A stretch of DNA of 64,000 bases from Ophiostoma sp. CBS 140.51 (GCA_029298735.1 JANSLP010000064.1:62001-126000), one strand, 5' to 3'. Numbered from the stretch's first letter, positions 10,908-22,521 are shown. The notes: generated by a model not told the origin, from the sequence alone. Program-made: numbers and translations.

Positions 10908-12400
10908 GATTCACGACCGTGCAGAACGAGCTTTTGTCTCTCCCTTTCCTCAGCACGGAGCTTAAAACTCGCGAGCTTAATTTTGAGCTAAACTGTCAAG
11001 TTTATTGAGCAAGAAAGTTTAAATCACAACTTTGAAAAGACCCTCATATCAAATCTCTCTTAAAATTTACAGAGCAATACATCCCTTATACCTGGCAGCT
11101 TTTTTTGGCCTCGATATCGTGGGGGTATCATTCTAAATCATAAGTCGGTTACCTGTCATATGCCAGTTGCTGTCATCTGTCGTACTCTTGACCTTTATGT
11201 TATGACTTTCAACCTCTCTAATTCCATTATATCGACGCCGTCTCACTTCGGATCGCTCTTTCCTTCTTCTCGCCTCACTCGGCCCTGCACCTGCCCGTAC
11301 TGCATCTTGCGTATTCGTACACTGCAGCCTTTGGCGTATTTCCTCCCTCCTTCCCCGTTTCGCTGCCCCTTGCATGTTTCTTATTTTGGTAGCCTCTTTA
11401 TTTCTTTTTGCGCTTCTTCTGCCTCGCGCCTTGTATTGCAATATTAGGTACTTCAAAACACGGAGTGTTTTTTGCACCTTTTGGCCCCCTTTTCTCTAGC
11501 CATCTACTCGTAGCCTTTCTTCCCCTTCCCCTGCGTATTGCTGCAGCCTCTCACTGGCAAGGCTGGCCTCAAACCAGAAGAAGCACAATCTCGCCTCGTC
11601 AAGGCTGGCCTTGGTCTGAACTGTAAGCCAAAGAATATCACAGCTCAGTGTCAAAACGAACCACAGCAACACACAGACGGCTTCCCCGAACCGTTTCTCT
11701 CCCTACCTCACAAACTGTCGCCGCCAGAGTACGGCCATGCTCTCTTCTTGGAGTCATACGCCGGTTGCTATTATGACAGAAAACAACAAAAACACAAAGC
11801 CATCGATACGCCTGGCAAACAACGCGCGACAGGCACTCTTGCAGGCTGAAGACAACTGTGGGCAGCGATACACAATTATGACTGTTTGGTGTCCACACCA
11901 GGAATTATTCGACATTCAACAGACATTGCGCCTCAGTCCTCCTGGCTTTTTGCCTCCTTTTCTCCAGTCTTTTGCAGTCTTGGCCCGACGAAAGCTCCAC
12001 CCTATATTTGATTTAATGACAGCAAAATGCACTGTTCGTTTTGACCGCCACAACAAGCAGACACAAAGCAAAAATAGGCGAGAGAGAATAACAGATAAAA
12101 TAACACAGGAAATAACACAGACGACAACAAGCGACATGAATAACAGGGCAAAAGAGACGCAATTTCCTCCCAAATCAAAGTTTTCACCAGGCGTCTATTC
12201 TTAAGGCGGGAAAGTAACAGGAAGAGAGAGAAACCCGACAACACCCCACCCATTCAATAATGCTTGGGCCCAACCCTGGCCAGCCCTGTGCAAGCATGAG
12301 CTGAGGAGTGGACAGGGCCCGGCCAATTGCTGGGTCTGGCCTCGTGGGGAACGCTGTCCGTCCCGCCTGTGCCTGCCTCGCCTGCCCCTGGCCTGGCCCT

Positions 12401-12460
12401 GGGCTTGCCTGGGTTTGCCTGGGCTTGCCTGGACTTGCCTGGACTTGCCTGGACTTGTCT
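12401..12460 (+). repeat. 10-bp tandem repeat GGRYTTGCCT x6
   Basis: Six units in a row follow the pattern gggcttgcct, gggtttgcct, gggcttgcct, ggacttgcct, ggacttgcct and ggacttgtct. The preceding 60 bases are also rich in CCTGG and GCCTG words. The array is non-coding as far as can be judged. Confidence 0.92.
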
Positions 12461-15149
12461 CAATGAGGAATGCTTCCAGAGGGTCGAACAGATTATTTTC
12501 GGGGCCAGCGAAATTGACGGGTGGTTCTTCCTCTGTATTTCTGTCTCCCTCAAGATGCTCTTCATGTCCCTACAAGTACTGAGTATTAGCGGAGTACTCC
12601 GTACAGTCGTACTTTCTTCTCCCTTCCGGGCCGATTTTCACGTCTGACTCGCATCTTTGAAAGATGATTGATGACTACAGGTCCATAATGGTAAGGTATA
12701 CGACGCCTGGAGCACACACTCGCCACAGCAGGTCAGATACAGGCGGTGCTGTGTGAAGAGATCGTGTACGATACGAGGCCCAGCGAGAGACGAAAGAAGG
12801 CACACCCAGCTGAACACGGCCTTTTTATCTTATCACGTCACTTGGGACTTGGTCAATGCAGACGCAGCCTCGTACTCCCCAAAACGGTCAATATCGACGG
12901 ACAGCCCGTGTCCGTCGCTCTGACGTCCGTTCTGTCTCCAGCCGTGTCTCTGCCCCCAAAAACAGAACAGCGTATATCTCACCATTGCACAAGTTTTCCG
13001 CTTTCCTCCTCCACCAACCATCCGTCTCACTGCTGACAACACACTCTCACACTGAGGGAGGCGACGCCGAACCGTTCTGGCTGGCCTAGCCTGTCTGTGA
13101 GGTCTAGTCGGGCCAAGCCTGCTCAGTCTGCAGACGCATCTTTCTTGCCATTCTTTTTTTTCTTGTTTGAAGTACTTCGTACTCCGTACAGTACACACGT
13201 CCGACAGAGAGGTGTGACGAGAAGGACGTGGATGGATCTTTCCGTGCCACGAGCCTGTTCCTCTTCAGCTTGCTGCGGCAGAATGATAAAATCGTAGCTA
13301 CGACAAGCCAAGACGAGATACGAGGTACTGTCTACAGAGGAGCTTCCTCTCATTCCCTCACCACACAGCCATCCTCTATTAGTTGTTTCCTCAGAACTCC
13401 CTTCACCTCTCTGCACGTGGCTTGGGCACAGTTGGGCTCACGCGTGGGCGTCGGAAAGAAAAGAAAGGAGAAAGGTAAAGGAAAGGGGGCAAAAGCATCC
13501 CGAAAAAGAGAGCATGTCTCAGCCAGCGCCGAACCATACTTAGTAGACACACTCTCACACGCTGGAGGTTTTCCATCAAGAGAGAGCAGCATCGCGCCGC
13601 CGACTCGCGTAAGATACAGAACGCCGATCGGTGAGAGGCAGGGATGCTGTCAACTCGTGAAAGCATCGAGACAGTCCAGAATATTTGTATACACCGTAAA
13701 AGACACTCTCGACTCTATCCCGTCCTGCCAGAAAGAGAAAGAGCGACCGCGCCGCGGTCGAGTTGTTTCCCCAGTTGCAAGCAAGGGAGGTGGAGGCCCT
13801 GCTTTTTGTGAAAAAGTCTCCATCCAACTACACCGTTCTCTGCAAAGTACGAGTATCTTTGTTCCACCGTTTCATGAAGTTCTCTGCCGCTGCTCTGGGA
13901 TACGAAATAAACCAGTTGCTGGCAGTTCTCAATGTCCCGCCTGGAGGAATAACACTCTATCCGAAGCAGCCAAAGAAAAAGGACCAGGGGAGACGAGACG
14001 ATGAGGCGGCAGAAGAAAAAAAAGAAGAGACAATGCTTGTGGAACCTCTTGGCCTGGCCAAATTGTGCCAACAAAAGAAGAGAACTCTCCAAGAAAAAGC
14101 GAGGAAATATGCTCACCTCTTCCAGCCCAGGCCTGGCCTTCACTCAAAACGAGGCCAATGCAAGGGAGCCCAAGGTCGAGGAGTTAAACTCATGGAATAG
14201 GAATAGGAAAGAGCGGCCACGACCAAAAAGAAACAGGAAAGCAGCAGGAAAGCAACAGCCTTTCCCACTCGCTCTTGCCTGACTTGACCTGGTCCGGTAT
14301 GGCCTGGTCGTCTTTTTGGGCTGGGCCGAGCTGGGCCAATGTGAAACATGTGGCAGGCCGTGGACACGAGAAGAGGAGGACGCTGTGATTCCAGTTGCTG
14401 AGTGCCTCCAGTGGGCTTCATTTGAATTGCTTGAATGAGAACACGTCAAGAGAAAAGCTACACAACAAGACCAAACTCAATCTACCCGGAACAAGGGCTG
14501 GACTCTGGATCTTCAAAAGAAAAAGAAAGCCGGTCTCGTCTTCCGTGATCCGTCGTCCGTGTTCTGCCTTGAAAATCTCGCCTGTGAGATGGCAGATGGG
14601 ACAGGAGACAAGGGTTTGTGTGGTGAAGACGGGATCTCAATACGAGGTTGTTGCATGAAGAATGAAGGCTGTCTTTGATGCCCCAAAAATAGCTTCAATT
14701 AACGAGGCTACAGGGCACTTCAGCCCGTCGTCTGCCCCCTAGATTTAGGCGGCTCCAGGCTCTTTCTAGACACACGCTCATTACGACTCGCACCTGCCCC
14801 GCAAGTGTGCTCCCTGGCCACGGGCCACCAACTTCAAGTGGCCAGCCATCTACCAATCAACGTGCCAGAAAATAACCTACCAGGGGGAAGGCGCAACCCG
14901 CGGCAGATGAGCTTAGCTAGCAAGAGCAAGAACAAGAAAAGCCCCTAGCCATACTCCATAGAAATCGTGAACATCCACGAAACGAGCCCAACATCGAAAC
15001 GCGACCGACATCGCGCTCGCGTCCACGATACACGATACAGGACCAGCACGACCCAACCACGGGTGCATAATACCCGGCCCTCCCTTACGAACCGCCCATC
15101 GGCCTTTACTGTCTCACCCGGCCGGGCCTCTGGCCTCCACACCGACGCA

Positions 15150-16670
15150 ATGGCCGTGACATCGGAAGACGAAGACAAGCCGGCATCGGATGCCCAGTCG
15201 GCCGCCGCCGAGGAGTACGAGGGCGATGAGGGCGAGTCGTACCGCGGCGAAGAAGAAGATGACGATGACGACGAGTTTGACGACGAGTTTGAGTTTGACG
15301 AATTTGACGACGACGAGGACGAGGACGAGGAGGATGGTGACGAGTTTGATGACGAGTACGACGCAGCCGACGACATTGACGGTGTCGGGCCAGATGGTGC
15401 TGCAGCTGCAACTGCAACAGCAACTGGCATATCTGGCGGAGGGGGAGGTAGCGGAGAGGGGGCGTTTGACGACCACGACAACAGCGGTGCTGGCAGTGGC
15501 GGCGGCGGCGGCAGTTTCCGTTTGCTGAGACGCACACGGTCGGCCATCCGCGCCACGTCGGCGACAGGAGGACCGCCCCCTCCGCCGCTACAGAATCACT
15601 TTGCACCGCCCTTCTACGGCCGGCCGCCGACACCATTGCCCCCCTCGCCGTCCCTGACATCGCTGCTGCGGCCCTCGCGGCCAACGACTCCAGACGCCAC
15701 CGACGACGAGCTCGAGCCTGTGCCACGCGCCGCACCCCAGGTGCCAACATACGAGTACTACGGCTTCGTGCTGTACCTCTTTTCGAGCCTGGCGTTCCTC
15801 ATCTACCTGCTCTGGAGCTACCTGCCGAGCCCCTTCTTGCACGCCCTCGGCATCTACTACTATCCCAACCGCTGGTGGAGTCTGGCCATCCCGAGTTTCT
15901 TGGTCATGACGTTTGTCTACATCTACGTGGCCCTCGCCGCCTACAACACCGAAATCTTGACACTGCCGCTTGACAGCATCGAGACGATTGTCGATGGGGC
16001 GGCCAAGATGGCCGCTGTTGACGAGGACGGCTGTGTCGTGATTATTGGTGGACCGGACGGCACGCAAGTCCAGGGCCGCGGTGTCACGGCGAGCAGTGCA
16101 AGCGAAAGCAGCGGCAACCGGCCGACCAGCAGCCGCAGCCAGTCACGGTTGCAACAGCAGAAGCCATCACAGACGCAGCAGCAAAAGCCACCGCCCACAC
16201 AGGCACAAACGCACCGCCGGCAGAACCCCAGCCTGCACAATGCCGACACCATCGCCTCGTGGTCCGCCTCGAAACCATTTACGCACCAGCGCGAACCCTC
16301 CTCGCCGTCGCCGCCGCTCGGTAAGACCGCATGGCGGGATCGGTCTGTTAAGAACAGCCGGGACCGGAAGAACAAGAAGAGCAATGCGGCCGGCACTACG
16401 ACCAGCAGTGGCGCGGGCGATGATGCCGAGAATGACAACGCCGCCCACGCAGCAGAGGACAGCGGCCTTACTATGAGTGGCCGAGTTCGCGGCTGGGGCG
16501 GCGGCCGACCAGGCAGTCGAGGCAACGCATCAGACGGCCACGATGGATCTAGCTACAGCAACAGTACGACTCACCGTACGCCGAGTGATTGGAACCGGCT
16601 GTGGAATATGAGCACAGATGCCGTCATGGACATTCCTCTAGCCGGCGTGTGCGAAGTTCTCTATGGGTGA
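15150..16670 (+). CDS. GPI19: GPI-GlcNAc transferase subunit P (PIG-P/Gpi19)
   Basis: PIG-P is a small ER membrane subunit of the complex that adds GlcNAc to phosphatidylinositol, the first step of GPI anchor synthesis. The conserved core is at residues about 201-290: an aromatic start (TYEYYGFVLYLFSSLAFL) begins the first membrane helix. A short loop with YYPNRWWSLAIPSF and a second helix (LVMTFVYIYVALAAYN) follow. The C-terminus ends GVCEVLYG, a motif I recall as typical of fungal PIG-P. The frame continues upstream of 15150 without another ATG, so this ATG (MAVTSEDED) is the start, giving 506 residues. This is far longer than the yeast protein. The extra length is an acidic Asp/Glu-rich and Gly-rich N-terminus plus a Ser/Gln-rich insert between the second helix and the C-terminal motif. 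The gene is a single exon upstream of ARP4 on the same strand. Confidence 0.88.
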   Translation: MAVTSEDEDKPASDAQSAAAEEYEGDEGESYRGEEEDDDDDEFDDEFEFDEFDDDEDEDEEDGDEFDDEYDAADDIDGVGPDGAAAATATATGISGGGGGSGEGAFDDHDNSGAGSGGGGGSFRLLRRTRSAIRATSATGGPPPPPLQNHFAPPFYGRPPTPLPPSPSLTSLLRPSRPTTPDATDDELEPVPRAAPQVPTYEYYGFVLYLFSSLAFLIYLLWSYLPSPFLHALGIYYYPNRWWSLAIPSFLVMTFVYIYVALAAYNTEILTLPLDSIETIVDGAAKMAAVDEDGCVVIIGGPDGTQVQGRGVTASSASESSGNRPTSSRSQSRLQQQKPSQTQQQKPPPTQAQTHRRQNPSLHNADTIASWSASKPFTHQREPSSPSPPLGKTAWRDRSVKNSRDRKNKKSNAAGTTTSSGAGDDAENDNAAHAAEDSGLTMSGRVRGWGGGRPGSRGNASDGHDGSSYSNSTTHRTPSDWNRLWNMSTDAVMDIPLAGVCEVLYG

Positions 16671-17427
16671 TGTTGCCCGTGGATGGATGAGTACATCGTA
16701 AATAGTAATAAGATACCCAAATGTATATGATGATTAATTTTTGAAATTGAATCCGCATGTCACCTTCTTGACAATTGGTCGCTCCTTCTTGTTGAGCAAT
16801 TGAGTGTCGTAGTCGCGCGCCCGTCATAATCGATAAGCTGTCTCGCTAGATTGGCAGGCGCCAACCAACCACAGGGGCTAACCACGCCCAAACTAGCCAA
16901 CCAAAGGCCAGTCGTGCCTGCCTCAGCCGCTAAAAAACCAACCCCTCCACTAAAAAGTGCCATTGGTCAACCCCAATCAAACCCAGCAGCTCCTTCTTGC
17001 CTTGCCTTGTGCACCAGTTTGCTCCTTCTTTGTTCTTCGCAGCTACTGCTACTTTTGACGACACGACAAGAGAAACTTCGAAAAAGGGCCCAAAAAAGCC
17101 GAACCAGGCGACCGTTCTCTTCTCCACCACAAACATCCACATCCCCCCACGACTCTCTCAACGACCATCCCCTACCAATTCATCTTCCGTCTTCAGAGAC
17201 AGTGACGACGATCGAACTGGTGAACAGCGAGCCGGTTCTCTTTTTGCAATTGACGGGACCGACGGCGACGCGACCGTTTGTGACGGCATCGACTTGGATT
17301 TCAACAAAGAACGATTCGATCGACCTCGACGACAAAACAAACGATTGGGCTCGCGGTGGGAGCTCCGACTCGACGCGCGATACTCTCGACATCTCCATCA
17401 CCCATCACCCCTTAATATACATTCACC
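16671..17427. other. Intergenic region between PIG-P and ARP4
   Basis: The stretch holds the PIG-P 3' end (AT-rich near 16700-16745) and the ARP4 promoter and leader. The part near 17100-17425 is rich in C, with many ATC/CAC words ahead of the ARP4 ATG. No gene was recognised. Confidence 0.5.
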
Positions 17428-19049
17428 ATGGCGCAACAGCAGCCATTGACCTCCGCGCAGCAGCCGACGGACGTCTACGGCGGAGGTGAGACACAATGGA
17501 CACGATGCGAGGGGGGTGGATTTGGGAATGGCCACATTGGAAAGAAAACAGCACACTAACAGCCCCAGATGAGGTCTCGGCCCTCGTTCTCGACCCCGGC
17601 TTCTGCCACACCCGCGCAGGCTTTGCGGGCGAGGACGTACCCAAGGTCGTCGTGCCCTCGTTTTACGCCCACTTCCCGGCCACCGAGGGCGAGGGCGCCA
17701 AGCCCGCCCGCGATCTGTTTGGCGACGAGAGCCTCTTCCCGCGCGACGGCCTCGAGGTCCGCAACTACATGAACCGCGACAGCGTCGTCGAGGACTGGGA
17801 CGCCGGTGTCAAGCTATGGGAGCACGTCCTAGTGCGCCGCCTGCAGCCTGTCCGCTCGACGGAGTCACGGTCAGAGAAGAAGGAGTCTTCCGAAACCGCG
17901 GGCGCTTCGGATGACGCCATGGACATTGACACGGACGCCGTCGACGCGCAGGAGAAGCCGCTCGCCGAGAACCCGCTGCTGATGACCGAGGCGCCCTGGA
18001 ACAGCACCAAGTCCCGCGAGCGCACCATTGAGATTGCCATGGAGAGCTGGGGCACGCCCGCCTTCTGGCTGAGCCGCACGCCCGTCCTGGCTGCGTTTGC
18101 TGCCGGCAAGGCCTCGGCTCTTGTCATCGATGTCGGTGGTGCTGGCACCAACGTGACGGCTGTGCATGACGGTGTAGTCCTGCGCCGCTCCGTGCAGCGC
18201 TCGGCGGCTGGTGGTCTCTACCTGTCGAGCCAGATCCGCGAGATGTGGAAGGCCCAGACCGAGCCGGCCATCAACGTTGTTCCCACCTTTATGGTCGAGA
18301 ACAAGACGCCCGTCGATGCTGGCGCGCCCGCCCAGGCCCGCCTGCGCAACTTCCCCTTTACTGTCCAGTCGTCCTTCCGCGCCTACGAGGAGGAGCGGCT
18401 GCTGACCGAATTCAAGGAGTCTGTTGTCGAGGTTTGGCGTGGTCCCGGTCGCTTCTCTGCACAGGGTACCGAGGACTTTGTTAAGTCACAGCCCGGCCGC
18501 GTGTTCGAGATGCCTGATGGCTACAACCAAATGTGGCGCGAACAGCGGTACCGCGTTTCCGAGGGTATGTGGGACGAGACCGCCGCGTACCCGTCGACGC
18601 TCGCTGCGGCCGCACAGGCCACGGCCGCTTCGGGCACCGAGGACGCTGCTGCGGCCGCTGCTGCTGCCGCGACGCTCGCCACCTCTTCGTCGCTTCTGGC
18701 TGCCTCGACGCCCACGCTCGCCAAGAACCAGACGATCCCCGAGCTCGTCCGCGCGGCCGTCAACAGCGTCGACGTCGACCTGCGCCCGCTGCTGCTGGGC
18801 AATGTTGTCGTCACCGGCAGCACGAGCTTGCTCAACGGCTTCAACGACCGTCTCAATAACGAGCTGACGGCGCTGTGGCCTGGTGTCAAGATCAAGATCC
18901 ACGCAGCCGGTCTGACGAGCGAGCGTCGCTTCGGTGCCTGGATTGGTGGCAGCATCCTGGCCAGTCTGGGTACTTTCCACCAGATGTGGATTTCGCGGGC
19001 CGAGTACGACGAGAACGGTGCCGGCATTGTCGACAAGCGGTGCAAGTAG
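17428..19049 (+). CDS. ARP4: Actin-related protein 4 (Arp4/BAF53 type)
   Basis: Arp4 is a nuclear actin-fold protein shared by the NuA4 acetyltransferase and the INO80 and SWR1 remodellers. Two exons (17428-17485 and 17569-19049) give 512 residues. The first exon encodes MAQQQPLTSAQQPTDVYGG. After the intron the actin core begins with EVSALVLDPGFCHTRAGFAG and DVPKVVVPSFYA. Later actin-fold blocks include SALVIDVGGAGTNVTAVHDG (nucleotide-binding region), NVVVTGSTSLLNGFNDRL, and the C-terminal RRFGAWIGGSILASLGTF followed by MWISRAEYDE. An acidic insert (DDAMDIDTDAVD) follows the first third. An Ala-rich insert lies near residues 364-402. The open frame before 17569 has its own ATG at 17496, but it lies inside the intron, and the 19-residue first exon restores the usual N-terminus. 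The gene converges with the D-serine dehydratase. Confidence 0.93.
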
Positions 19050-19447
19050 AGAAGAGTAGTTGAGGAGAGAGTTGCTGGTATTTTTTGTTTGCTGTACTTT
19101 ATGTCTACGGTTTTGTCTGTCTGCTTTAGTCTAGTCTTTTTGGTTGGCCTTGAGGAAGAAAAGGGGGGAAGGCGTTTTAAATCTATTCCACTGTGTGCTT
19201 TTCATAGATGCTTGTAGCACTATATAAAATATGTTGATCTTACTCTCCGATTTTCCTGTTTATTTGCATGAGTTTGTTTTAAGCCAAAATCAACCCAAAG
19301 TTAAAATATGGTTTAATTCTGTTTTTTTGAAATATTTCCAAGAATGGTTTATAAATGCAGTAAATTATTGACATTAATCCAAGATGATTATGATAAGACA
19401 CCGTGAGATATATCCCAAAGAAACTTACTCCACGGCATCAACGACAT
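19050..19447. terminator. AT-rich convergent 3' region of ARP4 and DSD1
   Basis: About 400 bases separate two convergent genes. The segment at 19180-19400 is much richer in A and T than the flanking coding sequence. It contains tataaa- and ttaaa-like words suitable for polyadenylation signals on both strands. No gene was recognised. Confidence 0.5.
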
Positions 19448-21020
19448 TTACCACCCAGTCCACCGCTCCCAGACGTCCACAACCTCATCTGGGTTCTCAC
19501 TCAAACTGTCAACAACAAGGTAGTAGCTGAACCCAGCACCGGCGATACACGCATGGTTGGGCCAGATGCGCAGACGCTGGCCCAGCTGCGGCTGCAGGAA
19601 AGGGACCGAAGGTGCTGGGCCGCCAGCAAAGGTCAGAATGCCGTGCTCCTGGCTGATGCGGCCGACCTGCCACCAGCCCTCGCTGCCATCGGCGGGCAGT
19701 AGTCGGGGGAACTCAGCACCGGGAGGAACCACACGGCTGCCCGACTCTGGCTTACCGGTGTCAGTGTTCCACGGCTTGACAATACCCCAGCCCGTGTATG
19801 TTGGGCCCCCGCCCGATACAATTGGCGCATCCTTGACGGGCTCTCGTCCCAGTGCCAGGCAGCCGGCGTTGACCAGGATCTCGTTGCCACCCTGGGCACC
19901 ACGGCCTGGGTAGATTGAGGCTACATCGGCCATGACCGTCAAAGCCAGGTCGTCCGTCTCGGCACGACCGTTGCTGCCACCGCCCCACGCGTGGGTTGCC
20001 AGCTGCTGCAGATCGAGGACAGGACGAACACCAGCATGGACCTCAAGCTCATAGCCCTGGGACCCCAGGTCGTTCAACTTGGCACGCAAAGTGGCTGCAT
20101 TTCGAGCGGCATTGACAGCCGCAGAGGGATCTTGCGCGTCACCCTCACCCTTACCGCCAAGGTCAGGGTGCTGGAGAGAGGCTGCCGTCGGCGAGGCTCC
20201 CACAGACAGAACAAGCGGCAAGAACTGTGCACCAGCTGCCGTAGGGGAAAGCATCTCCTTGGCAATGGTCCGCACCGACTCGGCTGCGTCACCCAGTGCT
20301 GTGAATTCAGTCACGAGGTGGGCTAGTGCCGCCCAGGGCTCACGGGCGTCGTAAGAGTGACCCGCGTGGCAGTAGAGGCCGTAAAACGACAGACCCTCAC
20401 CAGCAGCATGGGCTGTTAGCACGCGCTGGATCACAGCCGTAAATTGAGGCGTGCCCAGAATAATACCGGCGCGGTGCGTGCCCATGTCGACCTTGACAAA
20501 GGCACGGATGGCCGTGTCGGCTGTCTGGGCCAGCCGCTGGGCGATAGCGACCTGGTCTGGGTGGTCAATCAGAACAGACATGCCGCCCGGTCCCAACTCG
20601 CGGGCAACCGCCGCTAAACGAGGGATGGCCGCCGCATAGAGCGGGAAGCCATACAGGACATTGACTGACCGGGGAGCAGGTATCGTCTGGGTCTGGTATG
20701 ACTTGAGCAGCGGCAGTACCCGCTCGGCCTCGAGAATGGTCGAAACGACGAGCTGGACGGGCAGCTCCTCGCCGACTTGCAAGCGGGTGAGTTCGATTGT
20801 CTGAAGTGTCAACAGTGCTGCGGTGGACATCTGATGGAAACCTTGGAGCATGGTGTACCTTATGAGTCTTGATATGTGCTCGCCAGCCGAGATTCATGTT
20901 CTGCACGGCGGCGAGCATATTGCTGCAGTTGCGCTTGACGACGGCCCGATCGAGGACAGCTGCTGGCGTTGGAATCTCATGGTCGCCGAGGCGCTTGCCA
21001 ATGAATGATCGAGGGTCCAT
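19448..21020 (-). CDS. DSD1: D-serine dehydratase, zinc- and PLP-dependent (Dsd1 type)
   Basis: The enzyme converts D-serine to pyruvate and ammonia and belongs to the fold-type III (alanine-racemase-like) PLP family. Two exons (21020-20859 and 20800-19448) give 504 residues. The 58-nt intron has a GTACAC donor and lies directly after the PLP-lysine motif HIKTHK (residues 49-54); splicing reads on into TIELTRLQVGEE. Family blocks follow: VVSTILEAERVL, then VKVDMGTHRAGI and YCHAGHSYDA. Near the C-terminus WPNHACIAG supplies the His (470) and Cys (472) expected as zinc ligands. A second ATG inside the intron would give an N-terminally truncated protein lacking the PLP lysine, so 21020 is the better start. 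A TTTATA/TATAAA word at 21114-21119 lies about 95 bp upstream. D-threonine aldolase is a related alternative, but the His-x-Cys pair and fungal Dsd1 resemblance favour D-serine dehydratase. Confidence 0.85.
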
Positions 21021-22521
21021 TGTGGAGGGTGTGCGATGGTCAAAAGTAAGAATGTCTTGCAGTCTGGTTAGGTGTGTCGATGTGTGTCGATGAAAGAGAG
21101 ATAACCAGGAAGCTTTATATCTATCTGAGGGAGATTTATGAAGTCCGTTTCACACGTCATGTCCCACTAGGATCACGCTGTGGACCCTCTCCTCCTAATA
21201 CGGTAGGTGCACTCACTGCATCGCCAAGTGGGGAAGGCGTCGGCGGACGATAAAATAGACGGCGCGCGGGTAGGAAAGGGGCACTTGTGGGCATTACTTG
21301 TTGGAGAAGGTACGCCGGTGCTTGACCGATTGGGGAACACTGCAATCACACTGGTAGATCACTGGCAAAACACAAGGAGCTCCCGAGTGAACGGCAACGC
21401 CTTCCAGCGTATCATAATTGCTTCCTTCCTAATCAGGTGCAACTAGCTACATACCACACCCGGTCAGCACTTTCCTTCCTTTCCCCCTCCTTGTCCGATG
21501 ACGGCCCGGATCTGTCATGCGCGCCTTCCTCTAATATTCTCGCAACTGCTTTCTCAACTTGATGTTTCCGATTGATTTTGGTAAACGTTATCAATTCAAT
21601 GGCACTTTATGACAATGCGATCCACCAATTCCCCGCTGTCCTACTGTATACTTGTTTTGTCTTACACCGAACAATGCGGCGAAACATGCCGCAAATGCAC
21701 GGGGGCTATTCACGAGAGTGATACGCACAACGCGCCGAGCATCGCCGGTGGAACATTCGGAAGAGAACCAGTCATCTCGGAAATTCGCCGGTGTCTGCAG
21801 TTATTTTGTCCCTTTTGTGTGCTGTGCTGTGCAAGTCATTGAATGCATCGGACGCTGTGACTAACAAGATGCATTATATTCCGTCACGAGAGCGAGAGCG
21901 GGGAACGAGGCATATTCATGAAGGAGCATATTCATGGAACTTTCCCCTTTGATTGGAATCCGAAAGGATAATTTATATGAGAAAATAAATATGAAATATA
22001 AAATATAGAAACAAAGAAAACGCCTCCTGCACCATTTCCAAAATAACTGGCACCGAGCTCCGTTCCCATGTTATCCAAAATAGGAAATAAAAGAGATAGA
22101 AGTGAAGAGTATAACAGAGTAAACAAAAAAGATTCAAAAATTTTGGTTCCCAAAAATGACCAGCAAACTCCAGGGGTAAGAAAAGGAACAAGAAAAATAT
22201 AAATGCAGGGGAGAAAACTACCAGTACGGCCAGATACCCTTTAGAACCAACCGCTACAATCCTGAAGAACTGCAGCCAGTGCCAAAAGATAGCCAAAAAG
22301 AAAAAGAAGAATAAGAAAAAAGAGGAAAAGAAACCTGCCAAGAGAAATACACCAAGAGACTAAAAAAGTAATAAGAAAATATGAAACAAACAAACAAACA
22401 AGCGAACAAACATGGAAACTACCGGTAAAGTAATATGGTATATTTGAAAAACAACAAAAATAGGGTTTAATCAAAAAGGGGGAGATGGGAGTTGAAAGAA
22501 AGGCTAGGGTTTGGATCCTGG
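21021..22521. other. Intergenic region between DSD1 and RLM1
   Basis: Both flanking genes are on the minus strand, so this holds the DSD1 promoter and the RLM1 3' end. Near DSD1 are a TATAAA word (minus strand, 21114-21119) and a short direct repeat of tgtgtcgatg around 21071-21092. The part from about 21930 to 22480 is strongly A-rich on the plus strand, consistent with a T-rich 3' UTR of RLM1. No gene was recognised. Confidence 0.5.

Larger units (their letters stand above)
4939..15149. other. About 10-kb gene-free region between divergent ELL and PIG-P
   Basis: No protein family was recognised on either strand over about 10.2 kb. Open frames are short, overlap on several strands and look like random low-complexity peptide. 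The sequence alternates between blocks that are strongly purine-rich on the plus strand (about 5090-5620, 7490-7720, 8840-9020, 9160-9235, 9700-9870) and a pyrimidine-rich block near 11210-11550. It also contains several short tandem repeats and palindromes listed separately. The ends must include the promoters and leaders of ELL (left, minus) and PIG-P (right, plus). The remainder may carry long non-coding RNA or simply be intergenic. Confidence 0.6.

Noticed and set aside
13228..14004. 258-codon plus-strand open frame in the desert
   Set aside because: Composition shifts along its length (a lysine-rich block, then random sequence). It has no recognisable domain and its start context is not supported.
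19180..19400. RIP-mutated transposon remnant
   Set aside because: The AT-rich stretch is only about 220 bp, lies between two convergent stop codons and shows no coding trace. A 3' UTR explanation is simpler.
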